The position numbers and the translations under genes were made by a program. From NCBI RefSeq assembly GCF_025717555.1, contig NZ_JAJIRP010000002.1, forward strand, positions 62,001 through 126,000: a DNA stretch of 64,000 nt, in the 5' to 3' direction. Source of the DNA: Paucibacter sp. B2R-40 (GTDB lineage Bacteria; Pseudomonadota; Gammaproteobacteria; Burkholderiales; Burkholderiaceae_C). The notes under the pieces are model-generated. The model had not been told where the DNA came from. It did no database searches and saw only the letters and a program-made list of their open reading frames with translations. Of the stretch, positions 56,398 to 64,000 are shown one piece after another. Positions within the stretch are counted from its first letter, which is position 1. Each line of letters begins with the position of its first letter.

Positions 56398-59361
56398 ATG
56401 GAATCGCATCTCTCCCGCAGCCCGAGCGCAAAAGCCGTCTTTGCACTGTGCCTGGCAATGGCCGGCGCTGTCGCCGCGCCGCTGGCCCACGCCGCCGCTG
56501 AGGTTCAGCCCCTAAATGCCAGCGAGCAAACGCAGACCGGCGGTACTTTCTGGCAAGACAGCAAGGCCTCCAGCGCCAAAGTGTCGGCCAAGGGCGCCGT
56601 GGCGTCTGTACAGCCACGGATTTTTCGCGCGCTGACGCTGGACCGCAGCGGCTTCAAGGCCTTGGCCATCGGTGCGCCGCTGGAACGCACAGCTGCCGCA
56701 AGCTTGAGCCCCTTGGTGATTTCGCTGCCGCATCCGGACGGCGGCTATCAGCGCTTCGCGATCGCGGAGTCGCCGGTGATGGAGTCCGGCTTGGCCGACA
56801 AACATCCCGACATCAAGACCTTCTCGGGCCGCGGCCTCGACGATGAACGTGCCAGCTTGCGCATGGACATCACGCCGCTGGGCCTGCACGCCTCGATCCG
56901 CTCACCCAAGGGCGCTTGGTATATCGACCCCCAGTTCCACCTCGACGACAGCATCTACCTCAGCTATCACGGCCGTAACCTGCCCAACACGCATGGCCGC
57001 TTGACCGAGGCGATGCAAACCGAAGCCCATATCGCGCTGACGCGAGGTTTTTATCATGCGGCCGATGCGGTGGAGGTGCGTGGCTTTGGATTTGCGCCCG
57101 GCGCTCAGGTGCGCATCACTGTGCAAGACCCCGCCAACGACGTGAGCCCCCGCCAGACCGTCCAAGCTACGGCCGACCAATATGGCACGGTCGCGGCCAC
57201 CGTGACCGCCGACCCGTCGCGCAACCTCGGCAGCTATGAGATCACCGTCAGCGACGGTCTCAGCAGCGCCAGCTCCGCCTACCATGTGGTCGGCGACGAC
57301 ATCAGCCCGACCGCCGCAACCGGCAATCAGCTGCGCAACTACCGTCTGGCCCTGGTGACCGACCCCAAATACGCAAGCTTCTTTGGCGGCAGCGCCAATG
57401 TGACGGCGGCGAAGGTCACCTTGGTCAACCGCATCACCCATATCTATGAGGACGAGACCTCGATCCGTCTGACGCTGGTGAATGACAACGACAAGTTGAA
57501 TTTCGACACCGTCGCGCAAATGACCGGCGCAAATGGCCCTTGCGGTGCCACCGCTTGCTACACCACGGCCCAAGTGGCGAGCTGCGGCAGTGGGACGCTG
57601 ACCCGCAACAAGACCGTCATCGGCCTGCTGATTGGCGCCAGTAATTACGACATTGGCCACATCGGCATGGGCAATTCCGGCGGCGGCCTGGCCAGCCTGG
57701 GCGTGGTCGGCGGCACCAGCAAAGCGCAAGGTTGCACTGGCGTGACCACACCGGTCGGCGATCTGTTCGCGGTCGACTATGTGGCGCATGAGATGGGCCA
57801 CCAGTTCTCCGGCAACCACTCCTTCAACGGCATCAGCGGCAGCTGTACGGGTGGCAACCGCAATGCCGGCACCTCGGTGGAGCCAGGCAGCGGCTCGTCC
57901 ATCATGGCCTATGCCGGCATTTGCGGCACCGACGACAGCCAGCCTCACAGCGACGCCTATTGGTCGCAACGCAGCTTCGACGAGATCGTGGCTTACACCT
58001 CCGGGGCCGAGAGCAATCTGAGCGAGGTGCAGATGGCGGCCTTGACCGCTTTCACCACCGACGGCCAGCAGTTCAAGCTGAAGTACAAGGGCAATTCGTC
58101 GGCCGCCATCGTCCGAGGCAGCAACTTCACCATCGCCGGCATCAAGGCCGCGATCGAGGGCATCAGCGGCTGGCCGGCGGGCGGCACCGCGACGATCACC
58201 TCGCTGACCGATGCCAGCTTCACCATCACCTTTGGCGGTGCGCTGGCGGGCACCAATGTGGACTTGCTGGGGCTGACTGAGGCGACCGGAGGTTCCAGCG
58301 GCTATGTCGGTGAAATCACTGCCGGCGGCCCGACCGCGCGCGGCGGCAGCACCAGTGCCACCGGCAATAGCGCACCGGTCGTGACCGCACCGGCCGGCTA
58401 CACCATCCCGATTCGCACCCCATTCGCCTTGACCGGCGCCGCCAGCGATGCGGACGGCGACACCCTGACCTATCTGTGGGAGCAAAACGACCGCGGCGGC
58501 TCGACCGGCACCGGCTTGCTGAGCAACACCAAGTTGAACGGCCCGTTGTTCCGCCAGTTCGGCACGGCCGCCATCGTCAGCGAGGCCAACTCGCAGACCT
58601 ACAACTCTGCCGGTGAAAACCAGGTCAGCAGCGACCCGACCCGCGTCTTCCCGGACATGGCGCAGATTCTGGCCAACAACACCAACGCGGTGAGTGGCAG
58701 CTGCCCGGCCTCCAATGTGGACTGCTTCTCGGAGTTTTTGCCGACCAAGGACTATGTCGGCTTCGCAGGCGTCAACGCCAGCCCGGCCAGCCTGAACTTC
58801 AAGCTGACGGCGCGCGACGGCCGCGGCGGTGTCGGCAGTGCCAGCACCAAGCTGATTCTGGCAGCCGGTGCAGGCCCCTTCTTGGTGACCTCGCACAACA
58901 GCGCCTTGGCGGTCGCCAGCGGATCGGTGCAAACCGTCACCTGGGATGTGGCCAACACCAATGCAGCGCCGGTCAGCACCGCCAACGTGAAGATCAGCTT
59001 ATCGGTCGACGGCGGCAATACTTTCCCGCATGCCTTGGCCGCCAGCGTACCCAACAATGGCAGTCGCTCGGTGGTCTTGCCGGCGCTGGCCACCACCAAG
59101 GCGAGGTTCAAGGTCGAGGCCGTCGACAATGTGTTCTTTGATGTCTCGAACGTCGACTTCACCATCGTGATGGTCGGTGACGTGAACGGTGACGGCAAGG
59201 TCAACTGCGATGACATCGCCATCGTCAAGGCTTCAATCGGCAAACGCGCCGGCGACCCTGGCTTCGATCCGCGCGCCGATGTCAACGGTGACGGTGTCGT
59301 CAATATTCGCGATCTGACCACCGTGGCCCAGCGCCTGGCGATCGGGGCCAAGTGCAAATGA
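56398..59361 (+). CDS. Secreted reprolysin-like zinc metalloprotease with C-terminal dockerin
   Basis: Protein of 987 residues. Signal peptide (cleavage near LAHAA-AEV), a propeptide of about 280 residues, then the metzincin catalytic domain with HEMGHQFSGNHSFN near 464 (HExxHxxGxxH) and the downstream Met-turn SSIMAYAG. C-terminal beta-sandwich parts follow (ASDADGDTLTYLWEQ, LNFKLTARDGRGG). Residues from about 926 to the end are a type I dockerin: two calcium-loop repeats, GDVNGDGKVNCDDIAIV and ADVNGDGVVNIRDLTTV. AAAGGA lies upstream of the start. It probably docks on the cohesin-like protein encoded nearby. Confidence 0.92.
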   Translation: MESHLSRSPSAKAVFALCLAMAGAVAAPLAHAAAEVQPLNASEQTQTGGTFWQDSKASSAKVSAKGAVASVQPRIFRALTLDRSGFKALAIGAPLERTAAASLSPLVISLPHPDGGYQRFAIAESPVMESGLADKHPDIKTFSGRGLDDERASLRMDITPLGLHASIRSPKGAWYIDPQFHLDDSIYLSYHGRNLPNTHGRLTEAMQTEAHIALTRGFYHAADAVEVRGFGFAPGAQVRITVQDPANDVSPRQTVQATADQYGTVAATVTADPSRNLGSYEITVSDGLSSASSAYHVVGDDISPTAATGNQLRNYRLALVTDPKYASFFGGSANVTAAKVTLVNRITHIYEDETSIRLTLVNDNDKLNFDTVAQMTGANGPCGATACYTTAQVASCGSGTLTRNKTVIGLLIGASNYDIGHIGMGNSGGGLASLGVVGGTSKAQGCTGVTTPVGDLFAVDYVAHEMGHQFSGNHSFNGISGSCTGGNRNAGTSVEPGSGSSIMAYAGICGTDDSQPHSDAYWSQRSFDEIVAYTSGAESNLSEVQMAALTAFTTDGQQFKLKYKGNSSAAIVRGSNFTIAGIKAAIEGISGWPAGGTATITSLTDASFTITFGGALAGTNVDLLGLTEATGGSSGYVGEITAGGPTARGGSTSATGNSAPVVTAPAGYTIPIRTPFALTGAASDADGDTLTYLWEQNDRGGSTGTGLLSNTKLNGPLFRQFGTAAIVSEANSQTYNSAGENQVSSDPTRVFPDMAQILANNTNAVSGSCPASNVDCFSEFLPTKDYVGFAGVNASPASLNFKLTARDGRGGVGSASTKLILAAGAGPFLVTSHNSALAVASGSVQTVTWDVANTNAAPVSTANVKISLSVDGGNTFPHALAASVPNNGSRSVVLPALATTKARFKVEAVDNVFFDVSNVDFTIVMVGDVNGDGKVNCDDIAIVKASIGKRAGDPGFDPRADVNGDGVVNIRDLTTVAQRLAIGAKCK

Positions 59362-59402
59362 ATGTGAGCGCGGCGAACTAGCTGACCCGCAGCACCCGAC
59401 GC

Positions 59403-59436
59403 AAAACCCCCTCGCCTCTGGCGGGGGGGTTTTTTT
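59403..59436 (+). terminator. Rho-independent terminator
   Basis: AAAACCCCC-T-CGCC (59403-59416) pairs with GGCG-G-GGGGGTTTT (59420-59433) around a 3-base loop, followed by T up to 59436. It ends the metalloprotease transcript 41 bp after the stop. Confidence 0.9.
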
Positions 59437-59492
59437 ATGCCCGGCGGTTAAACTCGACCCGCCCGAACAAGTCAGAGATATCGCGATTGCCA

Positions 59493-62477
59493 ATGGCAAA
59501 CCAAGTAACGAATTACCTGTACTTCTTCCAACAATTCGGCCTGATCAGCCTGGTGGCTTTGCCGTTTCTGGCCAGCTTGATTGCGGCACTGCTGCCCAGC
59601 AATGCGCGTAATGCCGAGTCGACCTTGGCTGGCGCGGTGGCGCTGTTCTGTTTTTTGCAAGCCGCGTCTTACTTCCCCGAAATGGCCGCCGGCGGTGTGA
59701 TCCGGCAGGAGTTCATCTGGTTGCCCTCGCTGGGCCTGAATTTCGTCTTGCGCCTGGATGGCTTTGCCTGGATGTTTTCGCTGCTGGTGTTGGGCATGGG
59801 CGCGCTGGTGGTGCTGTACGCGCGCTACTACATGTCGCCCAGCGACCCGGTGCCGCGCTTTTTCTCGTTCTTGCTGGCCTTTATGGGGGCGATGAGCGGC
59901 GTGGTCATCTCCGGCAATCTGGTGCAACTGGTGCTGTTCTGGGAGCTGACCAGCCTGTTCTCGTTTTTGCTGATTGGCTATTGGCATCACCGCCGCGACG
60001 CGCGGCGCGGTGCGCGCATGGCGCTGACCGTCACCGGCGCCGGCGGCTTGTGCCTGCTGGCCGGCGTCCTGGTCTTGGGCCATATCGTGGGCAGCTATGA
60101 GCTCGACGCGGTGCTGGCCTCGGGCGAGCTGGTGCGCGCGCATCCGCTTTACCTCAGCGCCCTGGTGCTGGTGCTGCTGGGTGCGCTGACCAAGAGCGCG
60201 CAGTTCCCGTTCCACTTCTGGCTGCCCAATGCGATGGCCGCGCCGACACCGGTGTCGGCCTACCTGCACTCGGCCACCATGGTCAAGGCGGGGGTGTTTT
60301 TGCTGGCACGGCTGTGGCCGGTGTTGGCCGGCAGCGATCAGTGGTTCTGGATCGTGACTGGCGCAGGGCTCATCACCTTGCTGATGGGCGGCTTCGCGGC
60401 GATTTTTCAGCAAGATTTGAAGGGCGTGTTGGCCTATTCGACCATCTCGCACCTGGGCTTGATCACGACGCTCTTGGGACTCAACAGCCCGCTGGCTGCC
60501 GTCGCCGCCGTCTTCCACATCATGAACCACGCCACCTTCAAGGCCTCGCTCTTCATGGCCGTGGGCATCATCGACCATGAAACCGGCACACGCGATATCC
60601 GCCGCCTCAGTGGGCTGCGGCGCAGCATGCCGATCACCGCCACGCTGGCCATGGTGGCGAGTGCGGCGATGGCGGGCGTGCCGCTGTTGAACGGCTTCAT
60701 CTCCAAGGAGATGTTTTTCAGCGAGGCGGTGTTCGTCAACTCTGTGCCCTGGTTTGACCTGCTGCTGCCGGCCGCTGCGGTCTTGGCCGGCATGTTCAGC
60801 GTCGCTTACTCGCTGCGTTTTTGCGTCGATGTGTTCTTCGGCCCGGATACCAGCGCCGAGCTGCCGCGCATGCCGCATGAGCCACCGCACTGGATGCGTG
60901 TGCCCGTGGAGTTATTGGTGCTGGCCTGCCTGGTGGTAGGCACCTTGCCGCAATGGACCATGCAGACCCTGCTGGAGACGGCCGCAGCCCCAGTGGTGGG
61001 CGGCGCGCTGCCGGATTTTGATCTGGCGCTCTGGCATGGCTTCAACACGCCCTTGCTGATGAGTTTGGTGGCGCTGGCCGGCGGCATTGCGATGTACGGC
61101 TTGTTGCGCGGCCCGCTGGCGCGCGAGCAGTTTGCGCGCACGCCCTTGCTGGGTCGCCTGCATGGCAAGCGGCTGTTTCAAACCGGCTTGGCGCGCCTGA
61201 CAGGCGCCAGCCGCACGACGCTGCGCCTGCTCAGCACGCGCCGCCTGCAGACGCAGTTATTGCTCTTGATCGGTTTGGTCGTGGTCGCCGCCGGGCTGGC
61301 GGGTCAAGGCGGCATCGGCCTGGGTGAACGCGCACCGCTGCCCTTCTCGCCCGGCTTCACCTTGCTGTGGCTGATAGGCGGCGCGGCGGCACTGGCCTGC
61401 ACGCGCGCCGCCAAATACCAGCGACTGACGGCCCTGGCCTTGATGGCCGTGGCCGGCCTGTGCACGGTGATCACCTTCGCCTTGTTCTCGGCCCCCGATC
61501 TGGCGCTGACGCAGTTGTCGGTCGAGACCGTCACCACGGTGCTGATTCTTCTGGGCCTGCGCTGGTTGCCCAAGCGAATCGAGGCACTGGAGGCGCCCGA
61601 GGCCTCGGGCGAAATCCTGCTGGAACAGGACCGCCGCCATACACGGCAAAGGACACGAAAAAAAGCGCGGAGGCTGCGCGACTTGGCGCTCGCCTTGTGC
61701 GCCGGCGGTGGCATGAGCTGGCTGTCTTTTGCCATGATGACGCGCGAATTCCCGCACAGCATCTCGACTTTTTTCCTGGAGCGGGCCTTGCCCGAGGGCT
61801 TCGGCACCAATGTGGTCAATGTGATGCTGGTGGACTTCCGCGGCCTCGACACCTTGGGCGAAATCACCGTGTTGGGCATCGTCGCGCTGACCGTCTACGC
61901 CTTGCTGCGGCGCTTCCGACCCGCGCCCGAAAGCATCAGCTTGCCGACGCAGCAACTGCTGCTGGCGCCCGACATCGCCACCGACCTGGTGCACGCCAAC
62001 ACCGCCACGGACACTGCCAGCGGCTACCTCTTGGTGCCGGCCGTGCTGGTGCGATTGCTGCTGCCGGTGGCGCTGGTGATCGCCGTCCACCTGTTCATGC
62101 GTGGCCACAACCAGCCGGGCGGCGGTTTTGTCGCCGGCCTGGTCTTGTCAACCGCCTTCATCCTGCAATACATCGTCTCCGGCACGCAGTGGGTCGAAGC
62201 CCATCTGCGCCTGCGGCCGCAGCGCTGGATTGCAATGGGTTTGCTGACGGCCTGCAGCACCGGCCTGGGTTCGCTGTTATTCGGCTACCCCTTCTTGACC
62301 ACCCACACCAGCCATTTTTACCTGCCCATCGTCGGCGAGATCCATATCGCCAGCGCGCTGTTTTATGACATCGGCGTTTTCACCCTGGTGGTCGGTGCCA
62401 CCTTGCTGATCTTGACGGCCTTGGGTCACCAATCGGTGCGCGGCCACAAGCGCCTCGCAACGGGGAGCAAGAGCTGA
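59493..62477 (+). CDS. mrpA: Mrp-type Na+/H+ antiporter subunit A with fused B subunit
   Basis: Large subunit (994 residues) of the multisubunit cation/proton antiporter, homologous to complex I NuoL. The NuoL-like antiporter core includes LVLLGALTKSAQFPFHFWLP and AMAAPTPVSAYLHSATMVKAG with the essential Lys and Glu positions, and SHLGLITTLLGLNS. The last 200 residues are MrpB-like (RLLLPVALVIAVHLFMRGHN, GGGFVAGLVLSTAFILQYI), so A and B are fused. The start is ATG at 59493, two codons after a TTG. Followed by mrpC with a one-base overlap. It exports sodium or potassium in exchange for protons and helps at alkaline pH or high salt. Confidence 0.94.
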   Translation: MANQVTNYLYFFQQFGLISLVALPFLASLIAALLPSNARNAESTLAGAVALFCFLQAASYFPEMAAGGVIRQEFIWLPSLGLNFVLRLDGFAWMFSLLVLGMGALVVLYARYYMSPSDPVPRFFSFLLAFMGAMSGVVISGNLVQLVLFWELTSLFSFLLIGYWHHRRDARRGARMALTVTGAGGLCLLAGVLVLGHIVGSYELDAVLASGELVRAHPLYLSALVLVLLGALTKSAQFPFHFWLPNAMAAPTPVSAYLHSATMVKAGVFLLARLWPVLAGSDQWFWIVTGAGLITLLMGGFAAIFQQDLKGVLAYSTISHLGLITTLLGLNSPLAAVAAVFHIMNHATFKASLFMAVGIIDHETGTRDIRRLSGLRRSMPITATLAMVASAAMAGVPLLNGFISKEMFFSEAVFVNSVPWFDLLLPAAAVLAGMFSVAYSLRFCVDVFFGPDTSAELPRMPHEPPHWMRVPVELLVLACLVVGTLPQWTMQTLLETAAAPVVGGALPDFDLALWHGFNTPLLMSLVALAGGIAMYGLLRGPLAREQFARTPLLGRLHGKRLFQTGLARLTGASRTTLRLLSTRRLQTQLLLLIGLVVVAAGLAGQGGIGLGERAPLPFSPGFTLLWLIGGAAALACTRAAKYQRLTALALMAVAGLCTVITFALFSAPDLALTQLSVETVTTVLILLGLRWLPKRIEALEAPEASGEILLEQDRRHTRQRTRKKARRLRDLALALCAGGGMSWLSFAMMTREFPHSISTFFLERALPEGFGTNVVNVMLVDFRGLDTLGEITVLGIVALTVYALLRRFRPAPESISLPTQQLLLAPDIATDLVHANTATDTASGYLLVPAVLVRLLLPVALVIAVHLFMRGHNQPGGGFVAGLVLSTAFILQYIVSGTQWVEAHLRLRPQRWIAMGLLTACSTGLGSLLFGYPFLTTHTSHFYLPIVGEIHIASALFYDIGVFTLVVGATLLILTALGHQSVRGHKRLATGSKS

Positions 62478-62917
62478 TGGAAATCGTGCTGGCCCTGGCC
62501 ATTGGCCTGTTGAGCGCTTGCGGCGTTTGGTTGCTGCTGCGCCCGCGCAGCTTTCAAGTCATCATCGGTTTGAGCCTCTTGGGCTACAGCGTCAATCTCT
62601 TCATTTTCAGCATGGGCCGCTTGAGCCTGGACAAGGAGCCGGTGCTGGCCGCTGGCGTGGCGACCACGCTGCAAAACTACACCGACCCGATGCCACAGGC
62701 CTTGGTGCTGACGGCCATCGTCATCGGCTTCGCGATGACGGCGCTGTTCTTGGTGGTGATGCTGGCGCAGCGCGGCTTTGTCGGCAATGACCATGTGGAC
62801 GGTACGCCGGATGAGGATCAGGAGCCCGAGGAAACGCCGGGCCGCCCCAAGTTTCCTTACGCCCCCTTGGGGGGGCGGACGTCGCGCAGCGGCGGCCTTG
62901 GGGGCACGGAACCATGA
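62477..62917 (+). CDS. mrpC: Mrp antiporter subunit C with repeat-derived C-terminal tail
   Basis: NuoK-like subunit of 146 residues with three membrane segments (MEIVLALAIGLLSACGVWLL, VIIGLSLLGYSVNLFIFS, ALVLTAIVIGFAMTALFLVV). Typical MrpC ends near residue 115. Here the last 20 or so residues (YAPLGGRTSRSGGLGG) are encoded by a palindromic G+C-rich repeat, so the tail is a read-through of an inserted element. Overlaps mrpA by one base and mrpD by four. Confidence 0.9.
   Translation: MEIVLALAIGLLSACGVWLLLRPRSFQVIIGLSLLGYSVNLFIFSMGRLSLDKEPVLAAGVATTLQNYTDPMPQALVLTAIVIGFAMTALFLVVMLAQRGFVGNDHVDGTPDEDQEPEETPGRPKFPYAPLGGRTSRSGGLGGTEP
62859..62906 (+). repeat. Burkholderiales-type palindromic intergenic repeat inside mrpC 3' end
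   Basis: The stretch begins with the palindrome GCCCCCTTGGGGGGGC (from 62861), followed by CGACGTCGCGCAGCGGCGG and a further CCTTGGGGGC. This layout is a familiar repetitive element in Comamonadaceae-like genomes, usually between genes. Here it lies in the coding frame. Confidence 0.6.
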
Positions 62918-64000
62918 TGGCGCTGCTGACCGAATGGGCTTTGCTGGCCAATGCGGCCTTGATGCCGCATCTGACGATGGCGCCCATCCTGCTGCCCTTG
63001 ATTGCGGCCTGCCTGCTCTTGCTGCTAGGCGACCGGCGCCACCGCCGCAAAAGCATATTGGCCCTGGTGGCGACGACGGCCAATCTGGCCATCGCGCTGT
63101 TCTTGATGCTGGGCGTGCATATGGAAGCCGCGCAGCCACAGGCCTACGGCGTCTATCTGCCCTCGAACTGGGATGTGCCCTTTGGCATCGTGCTGGTGCT
63201 GGACCATTTATCGGCCTTGCTGCTGGTGGTGGCGGCCGTCGTGGCCTTGATGGCGCTGCTGTTCTCCTTGGCCCGTTGGCACAAGGCGGGCGCGCATTTC
63301 CATGTGCTCTTGCAGCTGCAGATCATGGGCCTGAACGGCGCTTTTCTGACCGGCGATCTGTTCAATCTCTTCGTCTTCTTCGAGGTGATGCTGGCCGCGT
63401 CCTACGGTTTGCTGCTGCACGGCAGCGGGCCGGCGCGGGTCAAGGCAGGCCTGCACTACCTCAGCATCAATCTGTTCGCATCCTCGCTGTTCCTGGTCGG
63501 GGCTGCGCTGATTTATGGCGTCACGGGCACGCTGAATATGGCCGACCTGGCCGCCCGCATCCCGCTGGTGGCGCCGGCCGATCTGGCACCGCTGCATGCC
63601 GGCTGCGCGATTCTGGCGCTGGCCTTCTTGGCCAAGGCCGCGCTTTGGCCGTTGAATTTTTGGTTGGCACCGGCCTACACGGCTGCCTGCGCGCCTTCTG
63701 CGGCGATCTTCGCGCTGCTGACCAAGGTCGGCGTCTATGTGCTTTTGCGCTTGTCCACCTTGCTGTTCTCGGACGGGGCGGGCGCCTCGGCGGGCTTCGG
63801 CCAAAGCTGGCTGCTCTGGGGCGGCATGGCCACGCTGGCCTTCGGTGCCGTCGGCATGCTGAGCGCGCAGCGGCCTGCCCGCCTGGCCTCGTTTGCGGTC
63901 ATCGTGTCCTCGGGCACCTTGATGGCGGCCATGGGTTTTGCGCGCCCCGACCTGACCGCCGGTGCGCTCTACTACCTGCCGGCCTCGAGCTTTGCGGTGG
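62914..64000 (+). CDS. mrpD: Mrp antiporter subunit D (partial, C-terminus beyond window)
   Basis: NuoN/NuoM-like antiporter subunit; 362 residues present, about 500 expected. Signatures: FGIVLVLDHLSALLLVVAAV, GLNGAFLTGDLFNLFVFFEV, LALAFLAKAALWPLNFWLAP with the conserved Lys, and AACAPSAAIFALLTKVGVY. The start codon overlaps the mrpC stop (ATGA). The two first Met codons are adjacent, and either may be used. Works with A, B, C and the small subunits E-G expected downstream. Confidence 0.93.
   Translation, partial: MMALLTEWALLANAALMPHLTMAPILLPLIAACLLLLLGDRRHRRKSILALVATTANLAIALFLMLGVHMEAAQPQAYGVYLPSNWDVPFGIVLVLDHLSALLLVVAAVVALMALLFSLARWHKAGAHFHVLLQLQIMGLNGAFLTGDLFNLFVFFEVMLAASYGLLLHGSGPARVKAGLHYLSINLFASSLFLVGAALIYGVTGTLNMADLAARIPLVAPADLAPLHAGCAILALAFLAKAALWPLNFWLAPAYTAACAPSAAIFALLTKVGVYVLLRLSTLLFSDGAGASAGFGQSWLLWGGMATLAFGAVGMLSAQRPARLASFAVIVSSGTLMAAMGFARPDLTAGALYYLPASSFAV

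Noticed and set aside
56902-58932. A 676-codon open frame on the minus strand
   Set aside because: Antisense to the metalloprotease; Ala/Gly/Arg-rich with no domain.
59472-60890. A 472-codon open frame on the minus strand
   Set aside because: Antisense to mrpA; His/Gln/Arg-rich.
1-64000. CRISPR arrays, tRNA or rRNA genes, insertion sequences
   Set aside because: I found no regularly spaced repeat array, no cloverleaf with the expected conserved loops, and no transposase-like protein.

Overview
The window is G+C-rich DNA packed with genes on both strands. It most resembles a betaproteobacterium of the order Burkholderiales (Roseateles/Paucibacter/Leptothrix-like). The reasons are five VPEP-type PEP-CTERM proteins, a 3-hydroxybutyrate oligomer hydrolase, the purine-degradation gene set with membrane urate hydroxylase PuuD and a fused UraD-allantoate amidohydrolase, an Mrp antiporter with fused A and B subunits, and a palindromic intergenic repeat of a type common in that order. 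The genus is inference. I saw no rRNA, tRNA, CRISPR array, transposase or exosortase gene.

Layout. 1-4.4 kb: a leftward blaI / blaR-like / D-amino-acid oxidase / class C beta-lactamase-family group behind a palindromic operator. 5-11 kb: LysR and LuxR regulators, a 3-hydroxybutyrate oligomer hydrolase lipoprotein, a secreted metallophosphoesterase and a PEP-CTERM protein. 11-17 kb: a CsgG-like secreted protein with a small secreted partner, an HDOD protein, a Crp/Fnr regulator, glycerate 2-kinase and a PEP-CTERM protein. 17.4-20.9 kb: an unrecognised four-gene operon of related proteins resembling DUF2589. 21-22 kb: a stand-alone receiver protein and a lipoprotein in DNA of visibly lower G+C. 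22.3-23.5 kb: puuD. 23.6-30.5 kb: a caspase-like protease followed by a 1972-residue protein with two alpha/beta-hydrolase domains, a CHAT protease domain and a helical tail. 30.6-33.5 kb: DinB-like protein, PEP-CTERM glycerophosphodiesterase and a PEP-CTERM protein. 33.5-38.8 kb: purine degradation (xdhC, uraH, puuE, uraD-allantoate amidohydrolase, an M20 peptidase). 38.8-44 kb: copper-handling proteins (PCuAC, DUF2946, TonB receptor, YcnI-like) around a persulfide dioxygenase-rhodanese gene. 44.4-54.1 kb: histidine kinase, amidohydrolase, a two-gene ABC importer, a methyltransferase and a CorA-like protein. 54.3-59.4 kb: GH108 muramidase, a cohesin-domain PEP-CTERM protein, a DUF6438-like protein and a dockerin-bearing metalloprotease. 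59.5-64 kb: Mrp cation/proton antiporter, cut by the window end.

How they may work together. The first four genes look like a beta-lactam-responsive or peptidoglycan-responsive operon. PuuD, UraH, UraD, PuuE and the amidohydrolase together take urate to ureidoglycolate, with XdhC maturing the upstream dehydrogenase. The cohesin and dockerin proteins could form a surface complex. The best candidate for an undescribed system is the stretch from 17.4 to 30.5 kb: four related cytoplasmic proteins, an atypical receiver protein and a caspase/CHAT-hydrolase pair. This looks like a protease- and lipase-armed conflict or cell-death module, but the functional link between its parts is inference.
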